From contig DASYVJ010000072.1 in the NCBI GenBank assembly GCA_035937155.1, forward strand, positions 1-64,000: 64,000 nt of DNA, in the 5' to 3' direction. Each line of letters opens with the position of its first letter. The first letter of the stretch is position 1. This document shows, piece after piece, positions 51,180-60,084 of this stretch. The position numbers and the translations under genes were made by a program. Under the pieces are notes generated by a model that was given only the letters and a program-made list of their open reading frames with translations, had not been told where the DNA came from and did no database searches. The DNA is from Palsa-870 sp035937155 (GTDB lineage: Bacteria; Chloroflexota; Dormibacteria; Dormibacterales; Dormibacteraceae).

Positions 51180-52358
51180 ATGAACATGAAGATCAACTGG
51201 CTCGCGGACACGCTCGCGAAACGTGCGGGAGCCCGTCGGGTGCGGCCTTGGTGGGCAACAGTCGGACCGGTTGTAGTGCTGGGAACGATCGGGCTCGGCC
51301 CAGGTGTCTATCCCGCCCTCGCCTATGAAACCGCCAACCATCCGGCGATTGGCAACACGACGGTCTTTGCAAGCGTGCCCGCGCCCGGGCACCCCTTCGG
51401 CGTTGCCATCGACAAGAACCGAGTCTACATCTCGACGAGCGCCGGCGACTTCTTTGCCGACCCGGCGACGGGTGGGCATCTCAATTCGGACGGCGAGCGG
51501 GTGTTTGCCTACGACAAGAAAGGCAATCTAGTCACGACGACCAGCATCGCAACCATGCCGAACTCCAACATGGGCCTCTTTGGCCTCGCCCTTGACGGCA
51601 ACCGTAACCCAGACCACCAGCTCTACATAGCGGACATGAACGGGCGGATCCTCCGCCTTTCACTCGACCAGAAGAACGCCGCACCCGTGCTGTTCGCCAA
51701 GGCCCCGCTGGCCGGAGGCTGGATGGTCACGATGTGGAACGACCTCGTTTTCGATCGCGCTGGCAATCTGTTCATGACCGACGACAAGCCACGGTTGTGG
51801 CGAGTTACTCCGGACGGGCAGGCTTCGATCTGGTTCACGGACCCGAGGCTCACCGGATTCTTCGGCTTTGCTGGAGGGCCACTCGGAGGGCGGATCGACC
51901 CCAGTGGCAAGTTCCTCTACTTCACCATCACAATCTCGGCGGCGTTCCCGGGAGAGGCCGTCGTGTACCGGCTCCCACTCGTTGACCACCCATCTGCGTC
52001 CGACCTCCAACTGGTGCACCGCTTCCCAGTCATCCCCGGACAGCAGCTGCCTCAGGCCACAGGTCTGGCCTTCGCGAGGTCAGGCAACATCTACGTTGCC
52101 CTGATCGGCACCAACCAGGTCGCCGTCCTGGATCCAGCCGGCAACGAAATACGCCGAATCTCCAGCCCGCTCTTCGACTCGCCGTGGGGGCTCGCCTTCA
52201 TGGGGCAGTCGCTGCTCGTGACAAACGCGGACATTCAGCCGGTCGAGAGCCCCGATCGCTGGAAGGTTTTAAAGGTCTTTGTCGGCGAGAATGGATTGCC
52301 TCTGAACAGGCCGAGAACGTCGGGCGGGGACGGGAATCCAACCGACCCGGCTGAGTGA
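51180..52358 (+). CDS. Secreted SMP-30/gluconolactonase-like beta-propeller
   Basis: A 392-residue exported protein. The ATG at 51180 follows an AGGAGG site 7 nt upstream. The N-terminus is basic, then hydrophobic (about residues 27-42) up to PALAYETA, fitting a signal peptide. The mature part has repeated propeller blades (GLFGLALDG, NDLVFDRAGNLFMTDD, GLAFARSGNIYVALIG, SPWGLAFMG), like SMP-30 lactonases or NHL proteins. Substrate unknown. A clear terminator follows. Confidence 0.82.
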   Translation: MNMKINWLADTLAKRAGARRVRPWWATVGPVVVLGTIGLGPGVYPALAYETANHPAIGNTTVFASVPAPGHPFGVAIDKNRVYISTSAGDFFADPATGGHLNSDGERVFAYDKKGNLVTTTSIATMPNSNMGLFGLALDGNRNPDHQLYIADMNGRILRLSLDQKNAAPVLFAKAPLAGGWMVTMWNDLVFDRAGNLFMTDDKPRLWRVTPDGQASIWFTDPRLTGFFGFAGGPLGGRIDPSGKFLYFTITISAAFPGEAVVYRLPLVDHPSASDLQLVHRFPVIPGQQLPQATGLAFARSGNIYVALIGTNQVAVLDPAGNEIRRISSPLFDSPWGLAFMGQSLLVTNADIQPVESPDRWKVLKVFVGENGLPLNRPRTSGGDGNPTDPAE

Positions 52359-52376
52359 GAGTTTTAGATCTCTGAC

Positions 52377-52409
52377 GGGTGAGGCTGCACGTGCGGTCTC
52401 ACCCTTTTA
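52377..52409 (+). terminator. Intrinsic terminator after the propeller gene
   Basis: GGGTGAG and CTCACCC form a perfect 7-bp stem with a 14-nt inner region (which can pair partly, GCTGCAC/GTGCGGT), followed by TTTTAG. Confidence 0.85.
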
Positions 52410-52471
52410 GCAGGCTACCGGTGCTTTATTACGAGGCCCGCGTGCCCACGACATCGCCAAGGTGATCGTGT

Positions 52472-52708
52472 CTATTCCCGCTCCGCCATCGCCTTGCCCG
52501 CCAGCATGTCCGGCACCCAGGCATCGTCGTACGCGTGGTAGTTGATGATCTCGCGCAGAGTCGGACGATGATCGGTCACGCGAGTGGCAAAACTGGGCGC
52601 CATTTCCATCGCCCACTGGTCGTCCTTAATCTGTGCGACCACGTCATTCAGTGCGTGGTCGGCGAGCACAAAGACCTCAGGTTCGGTCAACGGCGACTTC
52701 TCTGTCAT
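52472..52708 (-). pseudogene. DinB/maleylpyruvate isomerase-like protein, truncated
   Basis: 78 residues resembling the N-terminal half of DinB-like proteins (HALNDVVAQIKDDQW, then TLREIINYHAYDDAWVPDMLAGKAMAE). The frame stops at TAG 52472, where relatives are about twice as long. A shift of one base before the stop would read on as GNRHDHLGDVVGTRAS, which looks like a continuation before another stop. I take it as a broken gene; a very short intact version cannot be excluded. Confidence 0.55.
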
Positions 52709-52741
52709 CTTCGATCAGGGTATTGGATGATTTAGGCCGTA

Positions 52742-53239
52742 ATGGGCGAACAGTACGACTTCACCGACGTCTGGACCGTTCCCGCAAGCATCGATTTTGC
52801 GTGGCGCATGGTCGATGACGTCGCCGGCTGGCCGAAGTGGTGGCCGGACTACCGCCTCGCGGAAATCGTCTCCGACGTACGGCACGGGCCCGGTACGAGA
52901 TGGCACGTCAGCGTCAAGTCTGACCTGCCCTACACGGTTGACTTCGAGTTCACGGTCCTCGCGCACCAGCCGCCCACCTACGTCAAGACCCGCGTCCGAG
53001 GCTTCTTTGAAGGCGACATCGACTGGCGCTTGGAACAGATTGCTCAGAACCACAGAAGGCTTACCCTGCACGAACAGACCGAGACAAAGTGGCCGTTGAT
53101 CAACCTCACTGCCAGGATCGGGGGACGGCGGCTGCTCGTGCGAAACCACGAATCCGCGATGCGTCGCGGCGAGGTCGGGATGAAGGACGCCATCGGGCGG
53201 GGTTACGCACCGCCCGATCTCGACGGGGCCTCGGTCTAG
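52742..53239 (+). CDS. SRPBCC (START-like) family protein
   Basis: A 165-residue helix-grip protein (DVWTVPASIDFAWRMVDDVAGWPKWWP, then FEFTVLAHQPPTYVKTRV). The family binds hydrophobic ligands or acts as polyketide cyclase. It is divergent from the broken DinB-like gene and ends 124 nt before the catabolic cluster. The gap upstream is only 33 nt. Confidence 0.82.
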   Translation: MGEQYDFTDVWTVPASIDFAWRMVDDVAGWPKWWPDYRLAEIVSDVRHGPGTRWHVSVKSDLPYTVDFEFTVLAHQPPTYVKTRVRGFFEGDIDWRLEQIAQNHRRLTLHEQTETKWPLINLTARIGGRRLLVRNHESAMRRGEVGMKDAIGRGYAPPDLDGASV

Positions 53240-53363
53240 AGCGTTCTTCAGCATCGGTGATCGAATTACCGGGTACGAGCTAACATCGCGGCGCGCCGTT
53301 CGTCTCCCCGCCCGGCGCCCCAACGTCCGATCGCCGGCAAGACAGATCCACCGGAGGGATGGC

Positions 53364-54131
53364 ATGGAAAAGCGATTCGTTGGCAAAGTCGCGTTTGTGA
53401 CCGGCGCCACCACCGGCATCGGCCAGGCGACGGCCGTCAGGTTGGCGAGCGAAGGAGCCCTGGTTGGAGTCAATCAACGTCCATCTGATGATCCGACTGA
53501 AACTCTCCGCCGCATAAAAGACGTGGGAGGCGAAGCCTTCCCGGTAGTCGCGGATGTGCGCGATCCGGCGCAGGTGGTGGCGATGGTGCAAGAGGTCGCG
53601 AGGCGCGGCGGCCGCCTGGACTACGTGGTCTCCAATGCCGCGATCAATCCAATGATGAAATGGGATGAAACGTCGATCGAGGATTTCGATGCGCTGTCGG
53701 AGACCAACTTCCGCGGCACGTGGCTTGTCTGCACCGAGGGCGCGAAGCAGATGGTCAAGGAGGGCCACAGTGGCGCGATCTGCTGCACGAGCTCCCTCTC
53801 AGCGCACGTGGGGTCGCCTTCACAGGTCGCTTACTGCGGCACGAAGGCGGGAGTGAGCATGCTCGCCAAAGCGTTGGGAGCTGTGCTGGGCGAGCACGGC
53901 ATTAGGGTCAACGCCGTCGAACCCGGCGCCATCGACACTCCGATGTCGGCCTATTTGCTGCAAGACCCGCCTGCACTCAAGTACTACGAGGACCGAATCG
54001 CCCTCCACCGCGTCGGCAAACCCGAGGAGATGGCGAGCGTGATCGCATTCCTGCTGAGCGACGACGCCAGTTACCTGACCTGCACTACGGTGCTTGCCGA
54101 CGCCGGCTTCATCGTCAACGCCGAGCTTTGA
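53364..54131 (+). CDS. Short-chain dehydrogenase/reductase 1
   Basis: A 255-residue classical SDR with cofactor loop TGATTGIG, SNAAIN, catalytic Ser in CTSSLS and YCGTK as YxxxK. It probably oxidises a sugar or polyol with NAD(P). A GGAGGG site precedes ATG 53364. It is the first of a run of same-strand genes spaced by 0-20 nt that reaches the window end. The 124-nt gap upstream holds no obvious copy of the operator seen at 55824. Confidence 0.88.
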   Translation: MEKRFVGKVAFVTGATTGIGQATAVRLASEGALVGVNQRPSDDPTETLRRIKDVGGEAFPVVADVRDPAQVVAMVQEVARRGGRLDYVVSNAAINPMMKWDETSIEDFDALSETNFRGTWLVCTEGAKQMVKEGHSGAICCTSSLSAHVGSPSQVAYCGTKAGVSMLAKALGAVLGEHGIRVNAVEPGAIDTPMSAYLLQDPPALKYYEDRIALHRVGKPEEMASVIAFLLSDDASYLTCTTVLADAGFIVNAEL

Positions 54132-54141
54132 GGGAGATGCC

Positions 54142-54900
54142 GTGAACGACAAGCGCCTGAATGGCAAGGTCGCGATTGTGACCGGCTCGTCGCGCGGAAT
54201 CGGCAGGGCAATCGCCGAACGGTTCGCCACGGAGGGCGCGAAGGTGATCGTGAACTGGGTCGGCAGAGAGCGCGACGCTCAGTCGGTCGTCGACACGATT
54301 GAAGCCAGTGGTGGTGAGGCGCTTTCGGTGCGCGCTGACGTTTCTTCGTCCGCGGATGTCAAGGAACTGGTGCGCGCGACAGTCGACCGCTTCGGGCGCG
54401 TCGACATCCTCGTCAACAATGCCGGCGTCATGTACACCAAGTCGGTGCTCGAGACCACCGAGGAGAATTGGGATCGCACCATCGACGTGAACCTAAAAGG
54501 GGCATACCTATGCGCCAAAGAGGTGGCTCCCATCATGCTGCGCCAGGAGACGGGCAAGATCATCATGATGTCCTCGAACTCCGGCCTCTATCACCCGTCT
54601 GCGATGCGTTTCACCGAGTACGTGACGTCCAAGGCGGGCCTGAACGGCCTGACCAAGGCGCTCGCGCTGGCGCTTGGTCCGCACATCACCGTCAACGCGA
54701 TCTGTCCTGGATGGATAAAGACGGCGATGGTCGAGGACACAGATCCGGAGGTCGAGCGGGCGATCCTCGCCGAGACCGCGCTCCGGCGGTGGGGCACAAC
54801 CGACGACGTTGCAGGCGCGGCCGTATTTCTGGCCTCCAAGGAGGCTGACTTCATTACCGGGGAATTGCTCATAGTGGCCGGCGGCCGCGGCATGCACTGA
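54142..54900 (+). CDS. Short-chain dehydrogenase/reductase 2
   Basis: A 252-residue classical SDR: TGSSRGIG, NNAGVMY, catalytic Ser in SSNSGL and YVTSK as YxxxK. GTG 54142 is chosen because AGGGAG lies 7 nt upstream and the fold starts there. It follows SDR1 by 10 nt and probably catalyses a second oxidation or reduction in the same pathway. Confidence 0.88.
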   Translation: MNDKRLNGKVAIVTGSSRGIGRAIAERFATEGAKVIVNWVGRERDAQSVVDTIEASGGEALSVRADVSSSADVKELVRATVDRFGRVDILVNNAGVMYTKSVLETTEENWDRTIDVNLKGAYLCAKEVAPIMLRQETGKIIMMSSNSGLYHPSAMRFTEYVTSKAGLNGLTKALALALGPHITVNAICPGWIKTAMVEDTDPEVERAILAETALRRWGTTDDVAGAAVFLASKEADFITGELLIVAGGRGMH

Positions 54901-54917
54901 TCGGAGAAAGGGGAACG

Positions 54918-55763
54918 ATGAAATACGGGATCAACCTGTACCTGTGGGCCGACGACATGCATGACGGCCTCATGCCGGTGCTCGAGAAGCTGAAACAGAT
55001 CGGCTACGACGGCGTCGAGGTTCCGATCTTCGATCTCGACCAGGCGAAGTGGAAGCTGTGGGCGAGGCGGCTCGACGACCTCGGGCTGGAGCGCACCGCC
55101 AACACGGTGATCGCCCCCGAGCACAACCCCATCAGCGCGGATCCAAAGATTCGCGAGGCGGCCTATCGGCACATGCAGGGTGTCGTCGACAGCTGTGCGA
55201 CCGTGGGGTCGTCGATTCTATGCGGCCCGCACCAGGTCGCCCTCGGCGTCTTCACGGGAAAGGGCGCTACCGACGATGAATGGAAACGCAGTGTCGAGCA
55301 CCTGCGCCGCGTCGCCGACTACGCGGCGGACAAGGGCGTGGTGCTGGCTGAGGAGGTAGTCAACAGGTTCGAGCTGTACCACCTGAACACGCTCGACCAG
55401 GGGATACGCCTCGTAGATGAGGTCGACCACCCCAACTGCAAGATCCACCTCGACACGTTCCACGCGCACATCGAAGAGAAGAACCCCGCGGCTGCGATCC
55501 GCCGCGCCGGCAGCCGGATCGCTCACGTCCACATCTCCGAGAACGACCGCGGAGTGCCGGGCACAGGCAGCGTGGCTTGGGACGCGACGTTCGCCGCGCT
55601 GCGCGACATCGGCTACGACGGATGGCTCACCGTCGAGGCGTTCGGCAACTTCCTGCCGAACCTCGCGGCAGCTACCAGAATCTGGCGACCGCTGTTCGAC
55701 AGCGAGGAACAGCTCGCCGTCGATGCGCACGCGTTTTTGGCCAGCAAGACCGCGCGTCGCTAA
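54918..55763 (+). CDS. Sugar phosphate isomerase/epimerase (tagatose 3-epimerase-like)
   Basis: A 281-residue xylose-isomerase-like TIM barrel. The four metal ligands of the D-tagatose/D-psicose 3-epimerase group are seen: Glu in LAEEVVN, Asp in HLDTFHAH, His in HVHISENDRG and the last Glu in TVEAFG. It probably epimerises a free ketose at C3. ATG 54918 has a GAGAAAGGGG site in front. Confidence 0.87.
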   Translation: MKYGINLYLWADDMHDGLMPVLEKLKQIGYDGVEVPIFDLDQAKWKLWARRLDDLGLERTANTVIAPEHNPISADPKIREAAYRHMQGVVDSCATVGSSILCGPHQVALGVFTGKGATDDEWKRSVEHLRRVADYAADKGVVLAEEVVNRFELYHLNTLDQGIRLVDEVDHPNCKIHLDTFHAHIEEKNPAAAIRRAGSRIAHVHISENDRGVPGTGSVAWDATFAALRDIGYDGWLTVEAFGNFLPNLAAATRIWRPLFDSEEQLAVDAHAFLASKTARR

Positions 55764-55790
55764 GCGCCGGATGTGTTCCCCGGCCAAGCC

Positions 55791-55819
55791 TTGACATTGC
55801 CGGTGGCCGCACACAGAAT
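55791..55819 (+). promoter_or_regulatory. Sigma70-type promoter of the aldolase operon
   Basis: TTGACA at 55791-55796 and CAGAAT at 55814-55819 with a 17-nt spacer. The predicted start lies at about 55826, within the first half of the bipartite operator. Confidence 0.65.
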
Positions 55820-55823
55820 GGCC

Positions 55824-55850
55824 CCACGATCGTGCCGGGGCTGCAAGATT
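55824..55850 (+). promoter_or_regulatory. Bipartite operator, copy 1
   Basis: CCACGATCGTG, 6 nt, CTGCAAGATT. The same arrangement with the same spacing is found at 60016-60042, also just after a -10 box. Position at the transcription start suggests repression. Confidence 0.65.
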
Positions 55851-55899
55851 GTGCCGCCGGGCGCATTGGCAGCGAGGCTGGTGAGACAAGGAGAGTGTG

Positions 55900-56796
55900 A
55901 TGCCGGAAGCGGACGGTGACGGTAAAAACTTCCATGCCGACGTGCCCGCGCCGAGCCAGGGATTCTTTCTGAAGGGATCCGGATCGCTCGACTGGGGCAT
56001 GAGCAACCGGCTCGCTCGCGTGTTCCGACCCGACACGGGCCGGACTGTGATGCTGGCCATCGACCACGGCTACTTCCAGGGGCCGACCACCGGGCTCGAG
56101 CGGGTCGACTTGAACATCCTGCCGCTGGTGCCGCTGGCCGACGCCCTCATGTGCACGCGCGGCATCCTGCGTTCGACGGTTCCACCGAGCTCGAGGACGC
56201 CGGTCGTGCTTCGCGCCAGCGGAGGACCGAGCATCCTCAAGGAGCTCTCCGACGAGCAGATCGCCGTCGACATCGAGGATGCGGCCCGGCTCAACGTCGC
56301 CGCTCTTGCGGTCCAGGTATTCATCGGCGGCGAGCACGAGACGCAATCGGTCCACAACTTGACCAGGCTGGTCGACCTCGGCCTGCGCTATGGGATCCCC
56401 GTCATGGGGGTCACCGCGGTTGGCAAGGAGCTGACGCGCGACGCCAAGTACATTCGCCTCGCGTGCCGCATCTGCGCCGAGCTCGGCGCCCAGTTTGTGA
56501 AGACCTACTACGTGGCCGATGGATTCGACACCGTCACGGCTTCGTGCCCGGTCCCGATCGTCATGGCCGGAGGCAAGAAGCTGCCCGAGCTCGACGCCCT
56601 GACCATGGCCTACCGAGCAATCAACGAAGGAGCGTCGGGAGTCGACATGGGCAGGAACATCTTCCAGAGCGACAACCCGATAGGGATGATGCGGGCTGTC
56701 GCCGCCGTCGTACACGACGGCAAGGCACCCGAGGAGGCGTTGGAGATATATCGATCTTCCAAGGGAGCTCCGGTTGGGCATCGCTCCGCGGGCTGA
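55900..56796 (+). CDS. LsrF/DhnA-type class I aldolase
   Basis: 298 residues. MLAIDHGYFQGP near the start, VMGVTAVGKEL and the Schiff-base lysine in FVKTYYVADGF, followed by VMAGGKKLPE, match the LsrF/DhnA aldolase family, which cleaves or thiolyses phosphorylated ketoses. AAGGAG lies upstream; ATG 55900 is preferred to the adjacent GTG 55897. Its 3' end overlaps the Rpe-like gene by 23 nt. Confidence 0.87.
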   Translation: MPEADGDGKNFHADVPAPSQGFFLKGSGSLDWGMSNRLARVFRPDTGRTVMLAIDHGYFQGPTTGLERVDLNILPLVPLADALMCTRGILRSTVPPSSRTPVVLRASGGPSILKELSDEQIAVDIEDAARLNVAALAVQVFIGGEHETQSVHNLTRLVDLGLRYGIPVMGVTAVGKELTRDAKYIRLACRICAELGAQFVKTYYVADGFDTVTASCPVPIVMAGGKKLPELDALTMAYRAINEGASGVDMGRNIFQSDNPIGMMRAVAAVVHDGKAPEEALEIYRSSKGAPVGHRSAG

Positions 56797-57457
56797 CTCC
56801 AGGCCCCTGCTCAGCATCGGCATCACGTCGGCGGACTGGCTGCATATGGGCGACGAGCTCGAAAGACTCGAATCGGCCGGCGCTGATCTTGTCCACGTCG
56901 ACGTGATGGACGGTTGCTTCTGTCCACAGCTCACGGTGGGACCGCCGGTGATCGGCGCACTGCACACCAAGCTGCGCAAGGACGTGCACCTGATGATCGA
57001 GGAGCCGCTCGAGAAAGTTCGCGCTTACGTCGATGCCGGCGCCGATATGCTCACGTTCCACGTCGAGGCCACGCGACATCCGCATCGTGTCCTTCAGGCG
57101 CTCGGGCCTGGTGTCACACGGGGGATCGCGCTCAACCCCGGAACTCCGGTGGCCGTCGTGGAACCCCTACTCGACGACACCGAGCTCGTGCTGATCCTTG
57201 CGGTGAATCCCGGGTGGGGTGGTCAGCGTTTTGCGCCAGGTACCGAGCGCCGCCTCGCCGCAGTAAGGAAGCTGATCGACCAGAGCGGGAGAAGCATCAT
57301 GCTCGGCGTGGACGGCGGCGTGACCCGCGAGAACGTCAGCTCCATCGCCAGCATGGGCGTGGACCTCATCGTGGCCGGGAGCGCGGTGTTCGATGGTGGA
57401 GATGCGGCCGCCAATCTGCGGCAGCTCCGCGCCGGTGTCACGAGCGGAGTGCGATGA
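56774..57457 (+). CDS. rpe: Ribulose-phosphate 3-epimerase family protein
   Basis: A 227-residue TIM barrel of the Rpe family. Metal ligands His and Asp in VHVDVMDG, His in DVHLMIE and Asp in GVDGGV are all kept, as is NPGWGGQ. It interconverts D-ribulose-5-phosphate and xylulose-5-phosphate, or, as AlsE does, a hexulose-6-phosphate pair. The neighbouring hexuloisomerase favours a hexulose substrate; this is inference. The start is TTG 56774 inside the aldolase gene. Confidence 0.87.
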   Translation: MGIAPRADSRPLLSIGITSADWLHMGDELERLESAGADLVHVDVMDGCFCPQLTVGPPVIGALHTKLRKDVHLMIEEPLEKVRAYVDAGADMLTFHVEATRHPHRVLQALGPGVTRGIALNPGTPVAVVEPLLDDTELVLILAVNPGWGGQRFAPGTERRLAAVRKLIDQSGRSIMLGVDGGVTRENVSSIASMGVDLIVAGSAVFDGGDAAANLRQLRAGVTSGVR

Positions 57458-58017
57458 AGGCGCGAGACACGGAAAGGCTGTTCGCGGGGGCCGTCGACGA
57501 GATCCGCGGAGTGCTCGAGGCGGGTGCGGCCGGCGAGGTGGACAAGCTCTGCGCCGAGTTGCTGAATGCCCGCCGCATCGCGTGCTACGGCGTGGGGCGC
57601 GAAGGCCTGATGATGCGCGCGCTCTGCATGCGACTCATGCACCTTGGCCTGGACGCCCACATGGTCGGCGACATGACCATCCCTGCGCTCGGCGCGGGTG
57701 ACCTGCTGGTGGTCAGCGCCGGTCCCGGCTCCTTCTCCACTGTGAAGGCGCTGCTGGGGGTGGCTCATTCGGCCGGAGCGCGGACCGCCGCCGTGACCGC
57801 CCAGCCTGAAGGCGAGGTTCCCAGCGCGGCCGACACGGTGATCCATCTCCGTGCCCAGACGATGGCCGACGACAAAGGAGGCGCGAGCGTCTTGCCGATG
57901 GGCAGCCTTTACGAAGCGGCGATGCTGGTCTTTTTCGACATCGCCTCCATCGTGCTGCGCGAGCGCACGAGCCAGACCATGGAGGGAATGCGTGCCCGCC
58001 ACACGAATCTCGAGTAA
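57454..58017 (+). CDS. 6-phospho-3-hexuloisomerase-like SIS protein
   Basis: A 187-residue single SIS domain protein (RIACYGVGREGLMMRALCMRLMHLG, then GDLLVVSAGPGSFSTVKALL). These two blocks match the HxlB/PHI family, which isomerises hexulose-6-phosphate to fructose-6-phosphate. The usual partner hexulose-6-phosphate synthase is absent. ATG 57454 overlaps the Rpe stop (ATGA). Confidence 0.85.
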   Translation: MKARDTERLFAGAVDEIRGVLEAGAAGEVDKLCAELLNARRIACYGVGREGLMMRALCMRLMHLGLDAHMVGDMTIPALGAGDLLVVSAGPGSFSTVKALLGVAHSAGARTAAVTAQPEGEVPSAADTVIHLRAQTMADDKGGASVLPMGSLYEAAMLVFFDIASIVLRERTSQTMEGMRARHTNLE

Positions 58018-58045
58018 ATCGTTGCCGTCTGCAGGCGGTCCGACC

Positions 58046-58978
58046 ATGGACCAGCTCATCGATATCGCCACGCGGTTCTACCTGACCGGCCAGAGCCAGA
58101 TCGAGATCGCGCGCAGCGTCGGTCTCGATGCTTCGACGGTTTCCCGCTACCTGAAGCGGGCGCGTGATGAGGGAATCGTGCGGGTCGAGATCCAGCGCCC
58201 CCGCAGCCTCCACGGTGACCTGGCACTGGAGCTGGCGCAAGGCTTCGGTCTGAAGCGGGCGGTCGTGGTAGCCGGGAATTCCGAGCCAGGGGCTGTCGAG
58301 GCTGTCGCCCGCGCGGCTGCCGATTACGTGAACAGCCAACTCCTCAACGGCATGCGCATCGGCCTCTCATGGGGGCGCATGCTTTCGGCGGCAATTCACA
58401 TGTTGCCGCCGGGCACGGTGTCGGACCTGGACGTCTCCAATCTGCACGGTGGCGTGGGCAGCGCTGGGGCCGGCATTCAGGGCGTCGAGCTTGCACGGCA
58501 CATCGCCTCGCTGCACCCGCACAGCCAGGTCCACTACCTGCACGCTCCGGTGCTGGTGGATTCGCCCGACATCAAGGATGCGATGCTCCGCGACGGATCC
58601 ATCCGATCGGCGTTGGAGTCGGCGGCGTCGAGGGACCTCGCACTCGTCGGTATCGGCACGCTCGATGAGAGCGCGCCGCTAATCCGCTACGGCCACATCT
58701 CGCGGCAGGACCGAAAGCGATTGCTCGCTGCCGGCGCGGTGGGGGACATGTGCACACGATTCTTCACCCCGGATGGAAACCCTGTCCACGTGCTTGATGA
58801 CCGTTTGATCGCGGTCGAATGGGACGAGCTGAAGCGAATCCCTCTTGTCGTCGCGATGGCGGCCGGAGTCGACAAGCGGGATGCGATCCTGGGCGCCCTC
58901 CGGTCCGGCTGCATGAACGTGCTGATCACTGACGAGTCGACCGCGCGAGCGGTGCTCAAGGGCGCGGCCCGGGGTTGA
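58046..58978 (+). CDS. SorC/DeoR-family sugar-responsive regulator
   Basis: A 310-residue regulator. An HTH at residues about 15-45 (QSQIEIARSVGLDASTVSRYLKRA) is followed by a SorC-type sugar-phosphate-binding domain (RIGLSWGRMLSAAI, DLDVSNLHGGVG). ATG 58046 was chosen; GTG 57992 is possible. It sits within the cluster it most likely controls through the two bipartite operators (55824 and 60016). Confidence 0.88.
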   Translation: MDQLIDIATRFYLTGQSQIEIARSVGLDASTVSRYLKRARDEGIVRVEIQRPRSLHGDLALELAQGFGLKRAVVVAGNSEPGAVEAVARAAADYVNSQLLNGMRIGLSWGRMLSAAIHMLPPGTVSDLDVSNLHGGVGSAGAGIQGVELARHIASLHPHSQVHYLHAPVLVDSPDIKDAMLRDGSIRSALESAASRDLALVGIGTLDESAPLIRYGHISRQDRKRLLAAGAVGDMCTRFFTPDGNPVHVLDDRLIAVEWDELKRIPLVVAMAAGVDKRDAILGALRSGCMNVLITDESTARAVLKGAARG

Positions 58979-59988
58979 CGCCGGGCCGAGCGGCCGGCCC
59001 GGCCCTCGTCACCGGCGGCGCCGGTTTCATCGGCGGCTACGTAACCCGCGAGCTCGTCGACCTCGGGCGGCAGGTGACTGTCCTCACCAGGGGTCCGTCC
59101 TCCACGCCCGGCATGCGCTATGTGCTGAAAGATCACGCGGAGCGCTTTGCCACCGAGATCGGGTCCGTCGAAGACCTGCCCGCCCTGCTCGCAACGTTCG
59201 AGCGCGTGAGACCGGCGACGGTGGTGCACGCCGCCAGCAACGTGGAGGTGGCGAAGCTCTTTCGCGACCCGTACCCGGCCTTCCAGACCAACGTGACTGG
59301 GACGCTCAACGTTCTCGAGGCCGCGCGCCGCACAGGTGTGCAGCGCGTGGTGGACATCTCGTCGATCGGCGTGCTCCCGGCGATCCAGTACGAGCCGATC
59401 GACGCCGCGCACCCAATCATGCTGGCGCGGGAGGGTCCGGGCAGCGGCGCCTACGGAGCGGCCAAGGCCTCGGGCGAGCTGTTCGCGTTCGCCTACCAGC
59501 GGGCCTACGGCCTCGACGTCCGCATCGTCAGGCCTTCGGCCGTGTACGGGTTCGGGATGCAGTGGCATTCTTCCAACTACATGAAGGAGTTCGTGGAGCC
59601 GGCAGTGCGGGGCGAGAAGGTCCGGGTCCAATCCGGAGGGCGGCTTCCGCGCGACTACACGCACGTGCAGGACGTTGCCTCGCTCACCGTCCGGGTCGTC
59701 GATTGCGACGACGGCGCCGACCGAATCTTCTATGCGGCCACGGGCCGGCCCCTGGTGACGGCAGAGCAGACGGCGAGCCTCGTGGGGGAGCGGCTGCCGG
59801 GCAGCAGTGTGGAGGTCGCGGATGCGATGACTCCTGAGGACGAGGTCGAGGCTTCGTTCCGAGGGGTCATCTCCATCGCGAGTGCGAAAGCGCAGCTCGG
59901 GTGGACACCGCGATACGCATCGCTGCGGGATGGCATCCAGCAGTACATCGACTCATACCGGCCGTTCCTAGCTGAGGGCGCCTATTGA
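58975..59988 (+). CDS. NAD-dependent epimerase/dehydratase
   Basis: A 337-residue extended SDR: TGGAGFIGGYVT at the N-terminus, HAASNV, and AYGAAKAS as catalytic YxxxK. It is similar to sugar-nucleotide or 3-beta-HSD-like epimerases. TTG 58975 overlaps the regulator stop (TTGA). The product and substrate are unclear. The gene's own stop overlaps the -35 box of the next promoter. Confidence 0.86.
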   Translation: MTPGRAAGPALVTGGAGFIGGYVTRELVDLGRQVTVLTRGPSSTPGMRYVLKDHAERFATEIGSVEDLPALLATFERVRPATVVHAASNVEVAKLFRDPYPAFQTNVTGTLNVLEAARRTGVQRVVDISSIGVLPAIQYEPIDAAHPIMLAREGPGSGAYGAAKASGELFAFAYQRAYGLDVRIVRPSAVYGFGMQWHSSNYMKEFVEPAVRGEKVRVQSGGRLPRDYTHVQDVASLTVRVVDCDDGADRIFYAATGRPLVTAEQTASLVGERLPGSSVEVADAMTPEDEVEASFRGVISIASAKAQLGWTPRYASLRDGIQQYIDSYRPFLAEGAY

Positions 59989-60012
59989 CAAACTCGCGTA
60001 CGTCCGCATACT
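59985..60012 (+). promoter_or_regulatory. Promoter of the permease operon
   Basis: TTGACA at 59985-59990 and CATACT at 60007-60012, 16-nt spacer. The -35 overlaps the stop of the epimerase gene. Confidence 0.5.
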
Positions 60013-60015
60013 GCT

Positions 60016-60048
60016 CCACGATCGTGGGGTCTCTGCAAGATCTTGCAG
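60016..60048 (+). promoter_or_regulatory. Bipartite operator, copy 2, with a 16-bp palindrome
   Basis: CCACGATCGTG, 6 nt, then CTGCAAGATCTTGCAG, a perfect 16-bp palindrome. The first 27 nt have the layout of 55824-55850 and begin 4 nt after the -10 box. Confidence 0.65.
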
Positions 60049-60084
60049 TCGGTGGCCGGTTTGATTGGGAGGGGGACACCCGTA

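Noticed and set aside
52472..52708. Possible selenoprotein read-through of truncated genes
   Set aside because: The DinB-like gene ends in TAG, not TGA, and no SECIS-like hairpin is evident after the truncated genes.
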